Assembly (NCBI GenBank): GCA_030549205.1
Contig: JAUKTV010000001.1
Location: 4,898,001 to 4,962,000, forward strand
Reading direction: 5' to 3'
From: Apiosordaria backusii
Taxonomy: Eukaryota > Ascomycota > Sordariomycetes > Sordariales > Lasiosphaeriaceae
Length of the DNA stretch: 64,000 nt
Part shown: one piece after another, positions 44,421 to 56,197 of the stretch
Numbering within the stretch: the stretch's first letter is position 1
Layout of the letters: every line of letters starts with the position of its first letter
Made by a program: the position numbers and the translations under genes
Notes under the pieces: generated by a model
What the model was told of the DNA's origin: nothing
What the model saw: the letters and a program-made list of their open reading frames with translations, nothing else
Database searches by the model: none

Positions 44421-47133
44421 CTAATAAACCCCATTCTTCCCACTCGCCACACTCTTCGCCGGACTACTCGCCCTCCCATTCGTCCTACTATCCCCCAACA
44501 CCCCACTAACACTACTCTTCGAGCTCGCACTGCTCAACGGCCTCTGCCCCTCCTCCGCAATCAACCTCTCCATAAACGCAATATAATCATACTGCTTCTT
44601 CCCCCTATCCTCCTTCACATCCGGGCCCTTATGCTCCGGTATAATCTCCACCAGCTTCTCAATCACCTCGTCCGGCACCAAACTATGCCGCAGATCCATC
44701 TCAGTGACATACGGCTTCCCATCCGCCACCTCTTTAAAACTCTGGAAAACTTGCTCGGCCGTGTTTTGATCCTCGGTGACGTCCACCATGAACCTGATAA
44801 ACTGCTCAAAGGTTACCCTGTCGCGGCCGTTGGACGTGGCGAGGAAGTAGTCGTGCATTTCGTCTTCGGAGAATACTAGACCTAAAGAGGCGAGCGCGGC
44901 AGAGAATTCGATTTCAGACAGAGAGTTGCTGTCGTCGCGGTCAAAATGCCTAAACACAGATTCAAACTCCTCGAGTTGGATGGGCGTGAGGTTGGTCATG
45001 CTTCGCGCTACGACTTGGTTGTCGAGGAAAGCCAGTTTTTTCGAGACGGAGGACTTGACAAGAGATAACTCGTAGACGAGCTCGTCGTAGGTGTAAGTCG
45101 TAAAGTCGTTTTCTTCAATGTTGGCTTCTTGGCACTTGGCGTCTACTGCCGCGATGGTCGTGAGATAGGCGTCTAGCGGAGGTAAATTGTCGGAAAGCTT
45201 GCGGACATGGTGGAGCTGGTCTTCTACGTCGCCTTCTAGCCCTGATATGGCTAGTTGCATTGTGTTGAGAGCTAGGGCGAAGTCGTTTGCTTTATCGGCG
45301 AAGGACTTGCGCAGGGCGTTTTTGATGCTGTATTTGTTAGTCCGGGGGCCATTGAAGGCAGTAGTGGGAAGTTCTTACTCTCTGATGGTCTCGTTGATCA
45401 ATTGACCTCGTGCCATTTCTGACTTGGTCAGGTTGGACCATTCCCTGTCCAGCATGTCCAGACTCAAATGTGCTGGTGGATCATATGGCCGCAACCTATA
45501 TGTCCCCAACTTGGTCTTGATATTACCCAAGAGTGTTGCCAACTCGCTTTTTTCCGCTACCCATTCTCTCTTGATACCTCTCTTGTAGGACGCAAACTCG
45601 CCTGCTTGAGCCTTGGCATCCGCATATGTGCCCTCGAACTTGGCAGTCTGCCAGCTCTCGATCTGGGCACGGATAGCCTTGAGAAGAGCAGCCATTCTCC
45701 GCTCATAAGCACTCTGCATCTCCCAGGCACCTTGCATGTTGTTCACAAACTTCTCCACACGGCGTCCAGCATTCTCAACCTTCTCCATCTGAGAGAAGGC
45801 GTGGAACCAGTAGGCAATATATGTCATGAGCGAGCGCTCATCGGGCTTGGCCACATCGCACACATCTTCAACATCGAGCAGCTTGGGGATACCAATCTCC
45901 TTATGAGCGATATCGAACGCCAGCTGCATGTTTCCTCTGTGGTCCGACTTGTCGAGAGCGTCGTAGTCGATCAAGTCAGGGCGGTGGATATCAAGCAAGG
46001 CACAGAATGCCAGACCGTCATTCCAGCTCTGACTGAAGTCCCGTACATCGACCTCGTCGTAACAGGCTGTTTTACGTTGACACCACAGAAGTAGACCTTC
46101 TTTGGCTGTCATGCCTTCCTCGTTAATGTCACTGATGGTGAAACGCAAAATAAGCGTCCATATCAGCCCCAGGATAATCTTTCTGTTTCCGTCGACAACA
46201 TCTTCGGCGCCTATATTGGTCATTTGAATCCCTCGGGATTTGATGAAATTGAGTGCCAAGTTGGCATTTTCGAATCGCTGCACACGCAGCTTGGGTTTGG
46301 CGGCATATCGGCCGAGTGATTCGCCCGAGAGGCATTCGAGTAGGTGGATGAGGAGGACCTGTCGAGATGGGATGAATACCATAGATTAGCACATACATTT
46401 CTTTCAACCCCTTCACCGCCGTCCAAGTTCTTCGAGGGTAACATACGCCATCACTCAAGTCTTGTACTAGGTCTTTGACTTCCAGACTCCTGACCTCGAG
46501 CTTCGTGTTTAGCCACTTTGTAAAGGTTTTCTGCTGGACGGTAATCCAGCGCTGCTGCTCGGCGAAGGCCATCCTGGTCAGGCCCTGTTCGTGGGGAGGT
46601 TCGGTGGCGGCGAGAGCGTCGGCGGGGGTCGAGGCCCGCTTGAAGCGGCCTTTCTTTGAGTTTTCCCTCTTGCTGGCGAGGGCTAGGCTGGTTGAGCCTG
46701 AACGCTGCAGTCGGGCGGCATGCAGCTGTTTGGCGTCGCGTCGGCTGCGAGTGAGTGGCCGTTTGGGAGGTGGGTGTGGTGGGTGTGGTGGGTGTGGTGG
46801 GGATTTGGCGGTGGGGATCACGCCAGCCTGGGCAGAGTCGGGGCACTCGGTGCTATGGCTAGTGCACGATGAAGCGCTGCTGACGATGGACGACCGCCTG
46901 TCGTCGTGCGTGTCAAAAGACCAGGTCGAGTGTTCGGATGAGCCGGTCGAGGACGCTACCGAGTACACCGAGAGCGAGGATGGGCGGTTGACAATGGCGG
47001 CACCAGAGGTCTCGCTGTGGCTGCCCGAGTGTAAACAATCGAGATCAGGGAATCTCTCCAACCCCACGCTGTTGCTGGGCAGACCTGCTGCCGGCTGTCC
47101 GCCAGCGGCACATGAGCTGTCGAGTCCCACCAT
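44421..47133 (-). CDS. Alpha-actinin with long N-terminal extension
   Basis: Three exons (47133-46447, 46358-45379, 45327-44421) encode 857 residues. Alpha-actinin crosslinks actin at contractile rings and hyphal tips. Residues 1-185 are Ser/Pro/basic-rich and disordered, with a PHPPHPPHPP repeat. Two calponin-homology domains follow (about 187-420): QRWITVQQKTFTKWLNTKLE, DLVQDLSDGVLLIHLLECLS, NIGAEDVVDGNRKIILGLIW, WNDGLAFCALLDIHRPDLID. A short spectrin-repeat rod (about 430-660) leads to a C-terminal EF-hand region (FRHFDRDDSNSLSEIEFSAA near 680, then more degenerate hands). Animal alpha-actinins have four spectrin repeats; fungal ones have about two, as here. The EF-hand loop DRDDSNSLSEIE keeps most Ca ligands. 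If translation began at the internal Met of GLTRMAFAEQQRW, the extension would be lost. Confidence 0.9.
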
Positions 47134-49151
47134 TTTTGCCCGACACCCCCTGGAAAGCCGATAACGATAAGAAAATAAGGTTGGTCCCAAGATCGGATGC
47201 ACCACGCCGAGCCGGCTCAGGGGTTTGTGGCTACTTGTCCAAGAACACAAAGAAAACAAGGGGAGTCGAACAGCGCCAGGCTTCGAGAACGAGAGAGGTT
47301 ACCAAATGTGTCTTGAAGTTTTCTACCTGGGGATCTACGGTTTATATTTCCCAGGCTCGTCTCCCCTATTGATTCCTCCAACAGGCAACTTCCATGATCT
47401 GTCCGGCACGGTAAATGCAGTCCTTGGCGAGCACTCTCTTACTGAGAGGATGAAACACCACGGTACAAGGCCACCCGTCCCAACGAGAGCCCGCCGGCCA
47501 TATGTTGTCAATGCATCTCGTCAATTCTTTTGACATGTCGCAGCCTGGTGGGACTCGCGGGACTGCGCCCTCGTGCTGATCGTAGGGCGAGATCGAGGAT
47601 CCCGGCTGTTTGTTCTCGGTGGGGGGAGCTGTCGATCTGCAGTTACAGTTGCCACTGCGAACCCTGACTGCTGGGCAGCGGTACTTGGAGCGGTACATTG
47701 ATAACTCCATCTGGTGGGCATAAAATGCTAGTCATGGCAGTGCTACGCTGTTTGGAAGGAAGCAGAGGAAGGACCAAAATACCAGCGACAAACTGTGCCC
47801 TCAATAGATCCTTTTATGACTTGACTGTCTTCCGTTCAAGATAGTGAGTCCCGGCCAGCTCCAAACGGCCCGCTGTTGCATGAATGACAGATCACCACAC
47901 GAACAGAATCCGACGGTATCTGCCTCACATGTAGCCTATGAACACCATGATCTATTTAGCCATCAGCACCTCGAGCCGTCAAACTTATTGGACTGGGGCC
48001 TTAATTTCAGGTCACAGAGAGGAGACATGAAGTTCAGCTCAAGTATCCGCGCGACTACTTCTCTCTCCCTCCCATAACTTTTATCTTGGCATCGTGAAGT
48101 AATACCGCGTTAAAGAGCTGTCTAGTAACAGTAACCATATTGTGTGACATTGCCTGCAGATTGTGCCGTACACTGACGGCCGGTGGTCACTTCCACAACC
48201 CCATTAAGCGTGGCCTGGGAGTCCATCCACCTGGACAATTGGGAAAGAGACCCAGGCAGCTTTGAGACTTCAGTGAGTCCGTTGAAAGCCAAAGGGTTCT
48301 TCATCTCCCCATCTTGATGAGACTGAGATCTATATAGTAGTCATCTATCACTTAAGCCACCAGTGTTCTTTATCGGTGATTGTTTTGGCTCTCTTCTTTC
48401 TTGACGGACTGAGCTGTACCTGAATCTTGACAAGATGCACCCCTTGGGGCAGGGGATCCACTCTCGCCGTTGGACCCCATACACAGTCAGCCAATGAGAA
48501 GCCGTATATTTGTCCCACTCATGCAATTCACTTGCTTGGCAGGTCGGGCGGTGAGACTTGCCGGCGCCAACCCCGCCATTCTGCCGAGTAGCTCCCCCAC
48601 AAATTGGCTTGGCTTAACTTTTTTTTGACCTCTCAGCGACTCGCCGATATTCCTCCACACCTTCACAACACAGACCGAACTGCGCCCTGGCTGATATAGC
48701 TGCAATACAAGAAGAGACTCGTTTCGCAGTCGCCGCGCATCGCCGACGTCTTGCCCATTGCTTCATTGTATTCAAAAGGTACGTTTCCAAATCTTCTGCC
48801 TCGCAATTCCCGTTTTCCTCCTTCAACCATCTCCTTTCCCTCAACCCCAGTCGAGTCGCCTGGACTGCCACTATTCCGTCTCATCTCACTGCCCCACCTA
48901 CACTGCAGCTCACAGATCAAAACATCCATACTTATTCCCCTTCTCTCACTCTCATTCTCTCACCCACGCCATCACGCAACACATTACGACTTTCATGATC
49001 CAGGCCCTGAGTTAACCCGTGAATTGGACTGTAGCTACTTCGACAACCGCGCAGCTGTATTCGCTTCGATCTGCCACAATAACACCCACAATCGCAAATT
49101 CATCTGACAAAACATAAGCCACTGTTGAGAGAGTCAAGAATCACGTCAACA
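47134..49151. promoter_or_regulatory. Divergent intergenic region, alpha-actinin / PUS7
   Basis: 2.0 kb between divergent start codons. The right 450 bp are a pyrimidine/CA-rich PUS7 leader. Small open frames on both strands have no recognisable domain. No gene called. Confidence 0.5.
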
Positions 49152-52100
49152 ATGGCTCAGCGTCCCAACACGCACCTGCCCGCGGTGCGCGTGGAGACGG
49201 AGAAGAGCCTGGGAATTACCCAGCGTTCTGCCGCACTTAACTTCGCCTGGACTGGTGATATCCGCAAGCGGTAAGTATTCTTGTCGTCAATTGATCTCTC
49301 CCATGATTTTGCTGACCACTATTATGTAGTTACACTGATTTCCTTGTGAACGAGATCACCAAAGAGGGAACTGTCGTTCACCTGCATGACTACATCGAGG
49401 ACAAGCCTGCGACCTCCCCTACGGAGAGCCAGTTCCACGTGAGTTGATCGCCTTGTAATGTGATTTGAGCGACAGATTGTGCTGACTGCTTTTCTAGAAC
49501 AAAACCACTGCTCTTATCACCACCCCTGCTGGGCCTCGCAAACCGGAGAACAAAGCCCCTCTTGTTGTCCATGACATCCCTGAGGAGGACCAGCAGAAGC
49601 TTATCAAGCTCATTGGCGAGACCACTGCCAAAAAGCTGATTGAAGTTGACGGCAATGTCCAACGCAAGGTGCTCATGAGCCCCGAGAACCGCACTGTCGT
49701 GTTTGACCCGATTGATGATCGCTCTCAGCGTGCTGAGGTCCACCAAGAAATCCGTCGCATCTTCAACAGTCGAGTGGAGACGGTTGCCAACTCAATGGGC
49801 GTCATTACTGCGACCCCTTCAAAGTGGGCTGTCAATCGCGGCGGCAACAACAATCGTAACCCCAGCCAAACCTTCGGTCCTCGTCGGGACAACAACAATC
49901 GCTCAGACCGTAACGTGAGCTTTTCAAAGTTGGGCGGCGAGTATCTCCATCTCACTCTGTACAAGGAGAACAAGGACACGATGGATGCAATCAACACTGT
50001 TGCTCGCCTCTTGAAGATCAAGGCTACCAACTTTGGCTTTGCTGGCACCAAGGATCGCCGTGCCGCCACAGTCCAACGCATCAGCATTCGCTACCAGCGG
50101 GCCTCGAATCTCACTTGGTTGAACACCCGGATTCCCAATGTCAAGGTTGGCGACTTTGTGCACAAGGAGCAGCCGCTCTCTCTTGGCCAGCACGGTGGCA
50201 ATGAGTTCATCATAACTCTCAAGAATTGCTATCCTCTTGGCGGGAATGAATGTTCTATCGCTCAGCGCATCAAGATGATCCAGCAAACGGTCGAGTGTGG
50301 CCTTGCGTACTTGAAGCACAATGGATACATCAACTACTTCGGTCTCCAGCGCTTCGGCACCCACACCATCGGAACGCATCTTCTCGGCATGAAGATCTTG
50401 CAAGGCGATTTCGAAGGTGTCATTGACGCCATTCTCCATGTCGATGATCACTACATTCAAGAGGCATTCAACCATGTTACCTCCGCCCATGGCACCAAGC
50501 GCGATTTTGATCATGGCAATCATGCTTCCAATGGCAACAACGCCAACCGCGACGACTACGAGCGTGCCCGAGCCATCACAATCTGGAAAACGTCCAAGAA
50601 TGCTGAGAAGGCGGTCGAAAACTTGCCCAAAAGATTCAGTTCCGAAATTGCCCTGATTCGCCATCTTGGCAAGAACCCCAAGGACTTCACCGGCGCCATC
50701 CTGAGCATCACGCGTAGTATGCGTATGATGTACATTCATGCCTTCCAGTCCTACGTTTGGAACCATATTGCCTCTCGCCGTTGGTCCAAGTATGGCGCTC
50801 GGGTCATTGAAGGCGACATCGTTCTGAACGAAGATGTCGAAGCTCCATCTCGTTACAGCGATGACGAAGACCTTGATACATACGATGACAACGAGGCAGA
50901 TAGCCCGTACCCTCAAGCCCACGTGGTTACTGCCGAGGATGTGGCCAGCGGAAAGTACACCATCTTCGATGTCGTCTTGCCCACTCCTGGTTATGATGTC
51001 GTCTACCCTCAAAATGAGATTGGCGAGTACTACCTCGAGTTCATGGGCAAGGAGGAAAATGGAAGCCTGGACCCTTATGACATGCGTCGCAAGAATCGGG
51101 AGTTCTCCCTCAGCGGCAGCTACCGCGCCCTGATGGGTCGTTTCATTACCGAGCCTGAATATGCCATCCGGGCCTACGTCGATGATACGGAGCAGATGTA
51201 CCCTACTGATCTGGATTTCGCGACTCACAAGAAAGCCCAGCAAAAGAAGGCCCTCCCCCAGCCCAAGCCTGTTAGCGAAGCCGCCCGCTCCTGGGGTGCC
51301 TTTGCGGCCAACCCCGCTGCATTTGATGACGCTCTGGACGCTGCGCGCCGCCGCAAAGCCGAGGAAGAACCCGCCTCGGACAGCAAGACAGTGATCAAAG
51401 AGACTTGGGTCCAAACTGGTGTCGACGGCTCCGCTAAGCGCGTCAAGATTGCCCGTCATCAACAGGACATCGAATCTCAACCCGAGGCTTTGACCAAGCG
51501 CCCTTCTGATCCTGAGCTTCAGGATCGCATGAAGGCTGCGCTGTTCCCTGGGGGCACAGAATCTGCGGCTGCCGCTCCTCAAGACGATGTTGCCATGGAC
51601 GATGCTTGTGCTCCGACTCCCGCTAGGGGCCCTGCCTTTATCTTGAACTCGCCCCCTGTCGGCAAAGGGGTTTCCCTTCTTGACCCACCGTCGCCTATCG
51701 CTGAGCTTGGCGCTGCTCTTCAACAAAAGCCTTCTTCGCCATCTGAGGACGGTGGTCTCATCATTCCCAAGGGCCCTAACGCTTCTGGACCCCGAGGCAT
51801 TTCCGACACCTTTTACGCTCTTGGTGGAGACGATCCTTTTGCCAACGCTGCTTCTCCTCCTACGACCACTTTGCAGCAGGCTAAGGAGCCCAACTCTGTC
51901 GACAAGTCAGATCCCAGCAACTGGTACGGAAAGGAACTGACTGGTCTTCTTGGCAATTCGACTGCCGTCGCCAAGACCGAGCAGCAAGACAATAGCTGTC
52001 AAGCGCTTGTAAAGGTGGACGACTGCAAGCCTGATCCCACTGTCGTTGAGTTGATCAACGGTGTTCCGTTGCCCAAATTCCACACGGCATCTAACAACCC

Positions 52101-52245
52101 GCTGTTGTCTCCCAAGAACATCGTCGATGTCAACTCGCTCGACCCCAAGGCACGCAAGATTGCTGTCATCCTGAAGTTCCAGTTGAAGACAAGCAACTAT
52201 GCCACCATTGTGCTCCGTGAGCTCATGGGTACTACCGTCGAGTAG
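49152..52245 (+). CDS. PUS7: Multisubstrate pseudouridine synthase Pus7 (TruD family)
   Basis: Three exons (49152-49270, 49330-49438, 49498-52245) encode 991 residues. Pus7 makes pseudouridine in U2 snRNA, tRNA, 5S rRNA and mRNAs. Motifs: SLGITQRSAALNFAWTGDIR, YTDFLVNEITKEGTVVHLHD, a KLGGEYLHLTLYKENKDTMD segment, the catalytic loop NFGFAGTKDRRAATVQRISI (active Asp), HGGNEFIITLKNCYPLGGNE, GYINYFGLQRFGTHTIGTHL and MMYIHAFQSYVWNHIASRRW. The TruD insertion follows (DVVLPTPGYDVVYPQNEIGE). About residues 658-930 are a disordered Pro/Ala/Ser/Lys insertion, after which the family C-terminus returns (KIAVILKFQLKTSNYATIVL, RELMG). A basic Asn/Arg-rich loop interrupts the N-terminal part near 200. Typical length is 650-700, so the insertion accounts for the excess. 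Confidence 0.95.
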
Positions 52246-52592
52246 TGTGCCCATTTTACAACACATGAACTACGGGTAGCTTCACATGATCAGTCGAGGC
52301 TATCCACATCAAGACGAGACTGTACGGAAAAGATCTTGTCTACCTACACACGATTAGGTGTTTCTGATCGCACTTGAGGCGATTTCATCGCGTCTCGACT
52401 CCGTCTGGCCGAGTACTTCGGCTCCTGATTGTCACAATGGACTTTTTTGTCTTGTACACATTTACGGATACGCGGCCTGTTGTCATGGCTTCGATCGACC
52501 AGCATTACTACATGGGTTTTTTCGACTTGTACACCACTTTGCTGCACTACCACATACATACGAGGGAGATCGACTCGATTTGCTTGCAAGCA

Positions 52593-52854
52593 GTTGCCAT
52601 TTAATTAGCGACAGCGAACGAGTTGCCATTCAGTTAGCGACATCGAGACATTTGCAAGCGATCTTCAAAGCCAGAGATTTTTGTTCATTCGCAAGCCGGA
52701 AGCTCCCATTCAGTTGGGGACATGTCGGAAAGCCGCTCTCATTGAGTTGGGGGGGCGATATATCAGCGGGAAGCTCCCATTAGGTTGGGGACATTATCGA
52801 GAACAGATCGTTTGGCAGAGCACAACGGGGAGCCCCCATTAGGTTGGGGACATG
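52593..52854. repeat. Degenerate interspersed 23-bp repeat (six copies)
   Basis: Copies begin at 52593, 52622, 52702, 52735, 52773 and 52832, with consensus G-C-T-C-C-CATT-C/A-A/G-GTTGGGGACAT (core CATTNAGTTGGGGACAT). Starts are 29, 80, 33, 38 and 59 bp apart, so they are not a simple tandem array. Copies 3, 5 and 6 are the best conserved; copies 1 and 2 share GTTGCCATT and TTAGCGACA. The spacers between copies do not resemble each other. Not a CRISPR: the host is a eukaryote and spacing is irregular. Confidence 0.75.
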
Positions 52855-54069
52855 ACCGTTTTTTGAGGTTGGAGATCTTCCCTTCTCTTCTTCGTCTGGA
52901 CCATTGGTGGTCGTTTTCCTTTTTCATTCGGTTTGGGTTTGCTCGCATGGAGTTGGGGTTGTCACACATAAAATTGGAGTTTGGGATCATAGAGCGGAAC
53001 CGGGCAAAAGTTTGGGATGGTTTTCTCTGTCATTTCTTTTCTTCTTTGGTCGTCAAGATTTGATTGATTATAAGAGATACCCCTTTTGCGATTTCGAGAA
53101 AAAAGGACGGAAGATACCCCAAGATGGGCAATAGGAGGAAAGATGGGTGGTATTTGTGCAGTGTGGATGAGGTTTTGTACGGATATATGGGACATAAAAG
53201 AGAAAATGGGACAAAAAAAAAGAGCAACAAATTTGGGAGTGGGATCACAGCATGGTGGGACTATGGCATTTGAGACACAACAGGCTTTCAGTTTTCGGTT
53301 TTTTCCTCTCCAAGAAAGGAGAGAAGAGTAGTAGATGAAGGACTGAGTTAGCTAGAGGTGATGGCTGGTTAATGGAGTGAAGTCTGCTGCTGTACCTTTT
53401 TGTTTCTTGTTGCTGATTTTGTGATGGTGTGTTCATGTATGCTACAAACAGTCCGAGGAAGGTCTTGCGAGCTTCAAAATCTTGATAGTGTGGTGTTGAC
53501 AAAATTAGAACTCAATCTCTGCCTTCTCGAAGCAAGGAGGCTCCGGCTGTCTTGTCTTTTCAAAAAGAGTTTGTTTTGTTCTCAGCTTGGTGTTCTCGTG
53601 AGGGGTCTAGTGATTAATGTTGATCAGTGCAGGGCATACCCAATGATTTTTTTTTTTTCCTTCACATGTTCTAATATTCTTGATTACCTAGGTATTAGGT
53701 AGTGAGTGGAAACACTTACCTTACCTGGACGATCGTCTTGATCGAAAGGCCCTTGTTGTTTATTCACAATAGCATGGCGTGTGAGAGGGCTATTGTTATG
53801 AAAGAACTAAAAGAAGCCTTACAGCAAACACATCGCGGTTTTGGTCACGATGGATTATTGTTGTGAGCGGTGCTGATTGACTGATAAAAGTACATCCGAC
53901 TTGGCATTGCTGATTTATCTCACTCAAGATATGCTTCCTGCTCTATTCACTCGAGGTTTTGCCACAATCACAAGAGGTTATTTCAAAAGTCAAAAATATA
54001 GCGAAATAGATGACTTAATATAGATAGGCCCTGCCTTTGTATATTTCTCTTCATGTATGATTTTGTATT

Positions 54070-54099
54070 GTGTTGTGTGTGTGTGTGTTATGTGTGTAA
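54070..54099. repeat. GT dinucleotide microsatellite
   Basis: A 30-bp GT-rich run, interrupted once or twice, in the 3' spacer. Confidence 0.85.
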
Positions 54100-54546
54100 C
54101 TATCAACCTAGGTACCTTGGGTAAAAAAGGCATGATAATAATCATCATTAAGGATCGAGCAGCAAAAAAGAAGCGTAAAAAGAGTTTTTCGTTTCGTTGT
54201 AAGATGTTTGTTTGTGTTGTTTGTTGGTAACCACCACCCACCCAGCCCATTTCCGTATATCTAACCAAAAAAGAATTGGAAAATATCGTACCATGCCTCC
54301 CGAGCCCTTTCCCCGTCCCCGACCGTGATTCCTAGGGTTAGCCCTGATAAGCCAGTCATTCTTTCTCTTTCTTCTTCTTCTCTTAATAGGGGGGCGAACA
54401 AGAGACAATCATTGAATCTGTTACCACCCACCCAATGTCCCCTTAGGGTCCGTCCACTCAACATTCCCTTCTGATCTCTTCTTTGGTGTCCGCTATTTTC
54501 TTCACACTTCCTCCCCACATCTCTCACCAGTTACATCTCTCTAAAT

Positions 54547-56197
54547 CTATCTCTGATCATCCCACCCCCAAACCTGCGTCAAATACTTGCTCATATTCAC
54601 CCTCTTCGTCTTCATCTCCACCATCCAGGGGTGCTCCAGCATCCTCCAAGGACTAGCTCTCCTGTTTGGATCTTTTTCAAGACTATTTCCCATGTTAGCT
54701 TGCTTTCCCAAACCCTCATATATTGGAAGGATACATACCAGCACTCAATAAAATACTTGAAGCTATCACTCCAAAAGATATTCGCCTCCGGCTCATCCTT
54801 CAGCTTCGGGATCGGCTGCCTCACGATATACGTGAGCAAATCAATCAGCCCCGCCCTCGGCTGCATCTCCGTCCCGTCCGCCGGGAAGGGGAACCTGTGC
54901 TGAGCCACTTCCAGCAGCGTCACTCCCGTCGACCAGACGTCTGAAGTGATGGTGTATGATTGCCCCGTGATTCTCTCGGGGGCCATGTAGTAACTCGTTC
55001 CAATGAAAGTATTCGCGTCGCCCTTGGTGCCGAATTCACCCGACACGCCGAAGTCGCAGAGTTTCACCTCGCCGTTGCGGCAGAGGAGGATGTTGGAGGG
55101 TTTGATGTCACGGTGGATGATTTTCTTGCTGTGGAGGTAAGTAAGGCCCTGAAGGACGCCCTCAGAGATCTTCCCGAGGACCTTCTCGCCGGTCCGCCCG
55201 CCGAGGCGCTTGACTTCTTTGTAGATTGAGTCGAGAGACCCGCCTTCGCAAAACTCCATGGCGATGGAGATGGTGGCGGTGGAGGGGTCAACAAAGGCGC
55301 CGTAGTACCGGCAGATGTGCTCCGACATGCAGTCTTTGTTAAAGCCGAGCTCGCGGACGATTTGGCGCTTGACGTCGGGGTCGGGGTTGGTTGTGATGAC
55401 CTGTTATATCAGTCAGTATATGATGATCACCAAAGGGATTGAGATGGACATACCTTCAAAGCAAAAACAGTGTTCCCCCCCTTTAGCTTACACCTCGTGA
55501 CCGCACCGCCCGCCCCCTCTCCCAGACTCCCCAGCTCGATAATCCTCTTCTCCATACTGACAATCCTCCACCCTTCATCATCCAAATCCTCCACGTCCGC
55601 CGACCTCGCCTTGTCCAGGCTGAGCTTATCGAAACTTTCCAGCCCGTGAAGACTGTTTTCCCTCTCCATACCAACACTCTCACTGGCGTTTGAGTATAAA
55701 GATCCCACGGCTGATACGGGATCCCCGGTTCCTGTGTGTCTTGTTGGCCCAATGCCATACTGCTCAGCAAACGACAGGGCGCTAAACTGCGACCCAGCAC
55801 TCGTTGGATTGCTCGCGCGGCCGTCTAGGGGGCCGAAACTGCCGCTTCTGCTATGGGCGGCGCTGGATTCGCTGCCGCCGCTAGCGCTTTGGAGGCTGAG
55901 GGCGGGTTTGATGGGTTGTTCTTGAGGGGCTACGTTGCTGCCCATGGGGGTAGCGAGGTGGAGAGTGGGAAGTGCTGGTCGGCCCGGGGCGGGGCCGGGA
56001 TTGCTGAGCGGCTTTGCGTTGGGAGAGGGAGGAATGGCGAGACCGAGACGGGGGGCACGTCCGCCGGAGCGGTTGCCGCCGGGGAGGGCTGGACGGAGGA
56101 GAGGTACGGGGGCTGACATCTTGGGGACGGAGCCGGGTGTTGAGGCTTGTGATGATGGAAACTCGAGGGTAAGGTTTGGTGGCTGGGGCTTTGACAT
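54547..56197 (-). CDS. MKK1: MAP kinase kinase of the cell-wall-integrity pathway (Mkk1/2 type)
   Basis: Three exons (56197-55454, 55400-54739, 54682-54547) encode 513 residues. The enzyme phosphorylates the Slt2/Mpk1-type MAPK downstream of Bck1 in the cell-wall-integrity cascade. Residues 1-215 are Pro/Ser-rich and disordered. The kinase domain (about 220-495) has IELGSLGEGAGGAVTRCKLK with TVFALKV (Lys), HICRYYGAFVDPSTATISIA, MEFCEGGSLDSIYKEVKRLG, HRDIKPSNILLCRNGEVKLC (catalytic loop near 343), DFGVSGEFGTKGDANTFIGT and SYYMAPERITGQSYTITSDV. The wider sequence, especially MEFCEGGSLDSIYKEVK, fits Mkk1/2 rather than the Ste7 or Pbs2 groups. The last intron splits Cys of ECW-CLEKDPNRRASPW. Nothing is broken. 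Confidence 0.92.

Larger units (their letters stand above)
52246..54546. other. Convergent 3' region with interspersed repeat, PUS7 / MAPKK
   Basis: 2.3 kb between convergent stop codons. It contains six degenerate copies of a 22-23-bp motif (52593-52854), a GT microsatellite (54070-54099), T-rich tracts and CCTAGGTA palindromes (53685-53702, 54105-54120). No gene supported. Confidence 0.55.

Noticed and set aside
52593..52854. CRISPR-like array of 23-bp repeats
   Set aside because: Eukaryotic chromosome, irregular spacing (29-80 bp), degenerate copies, no cas genes.
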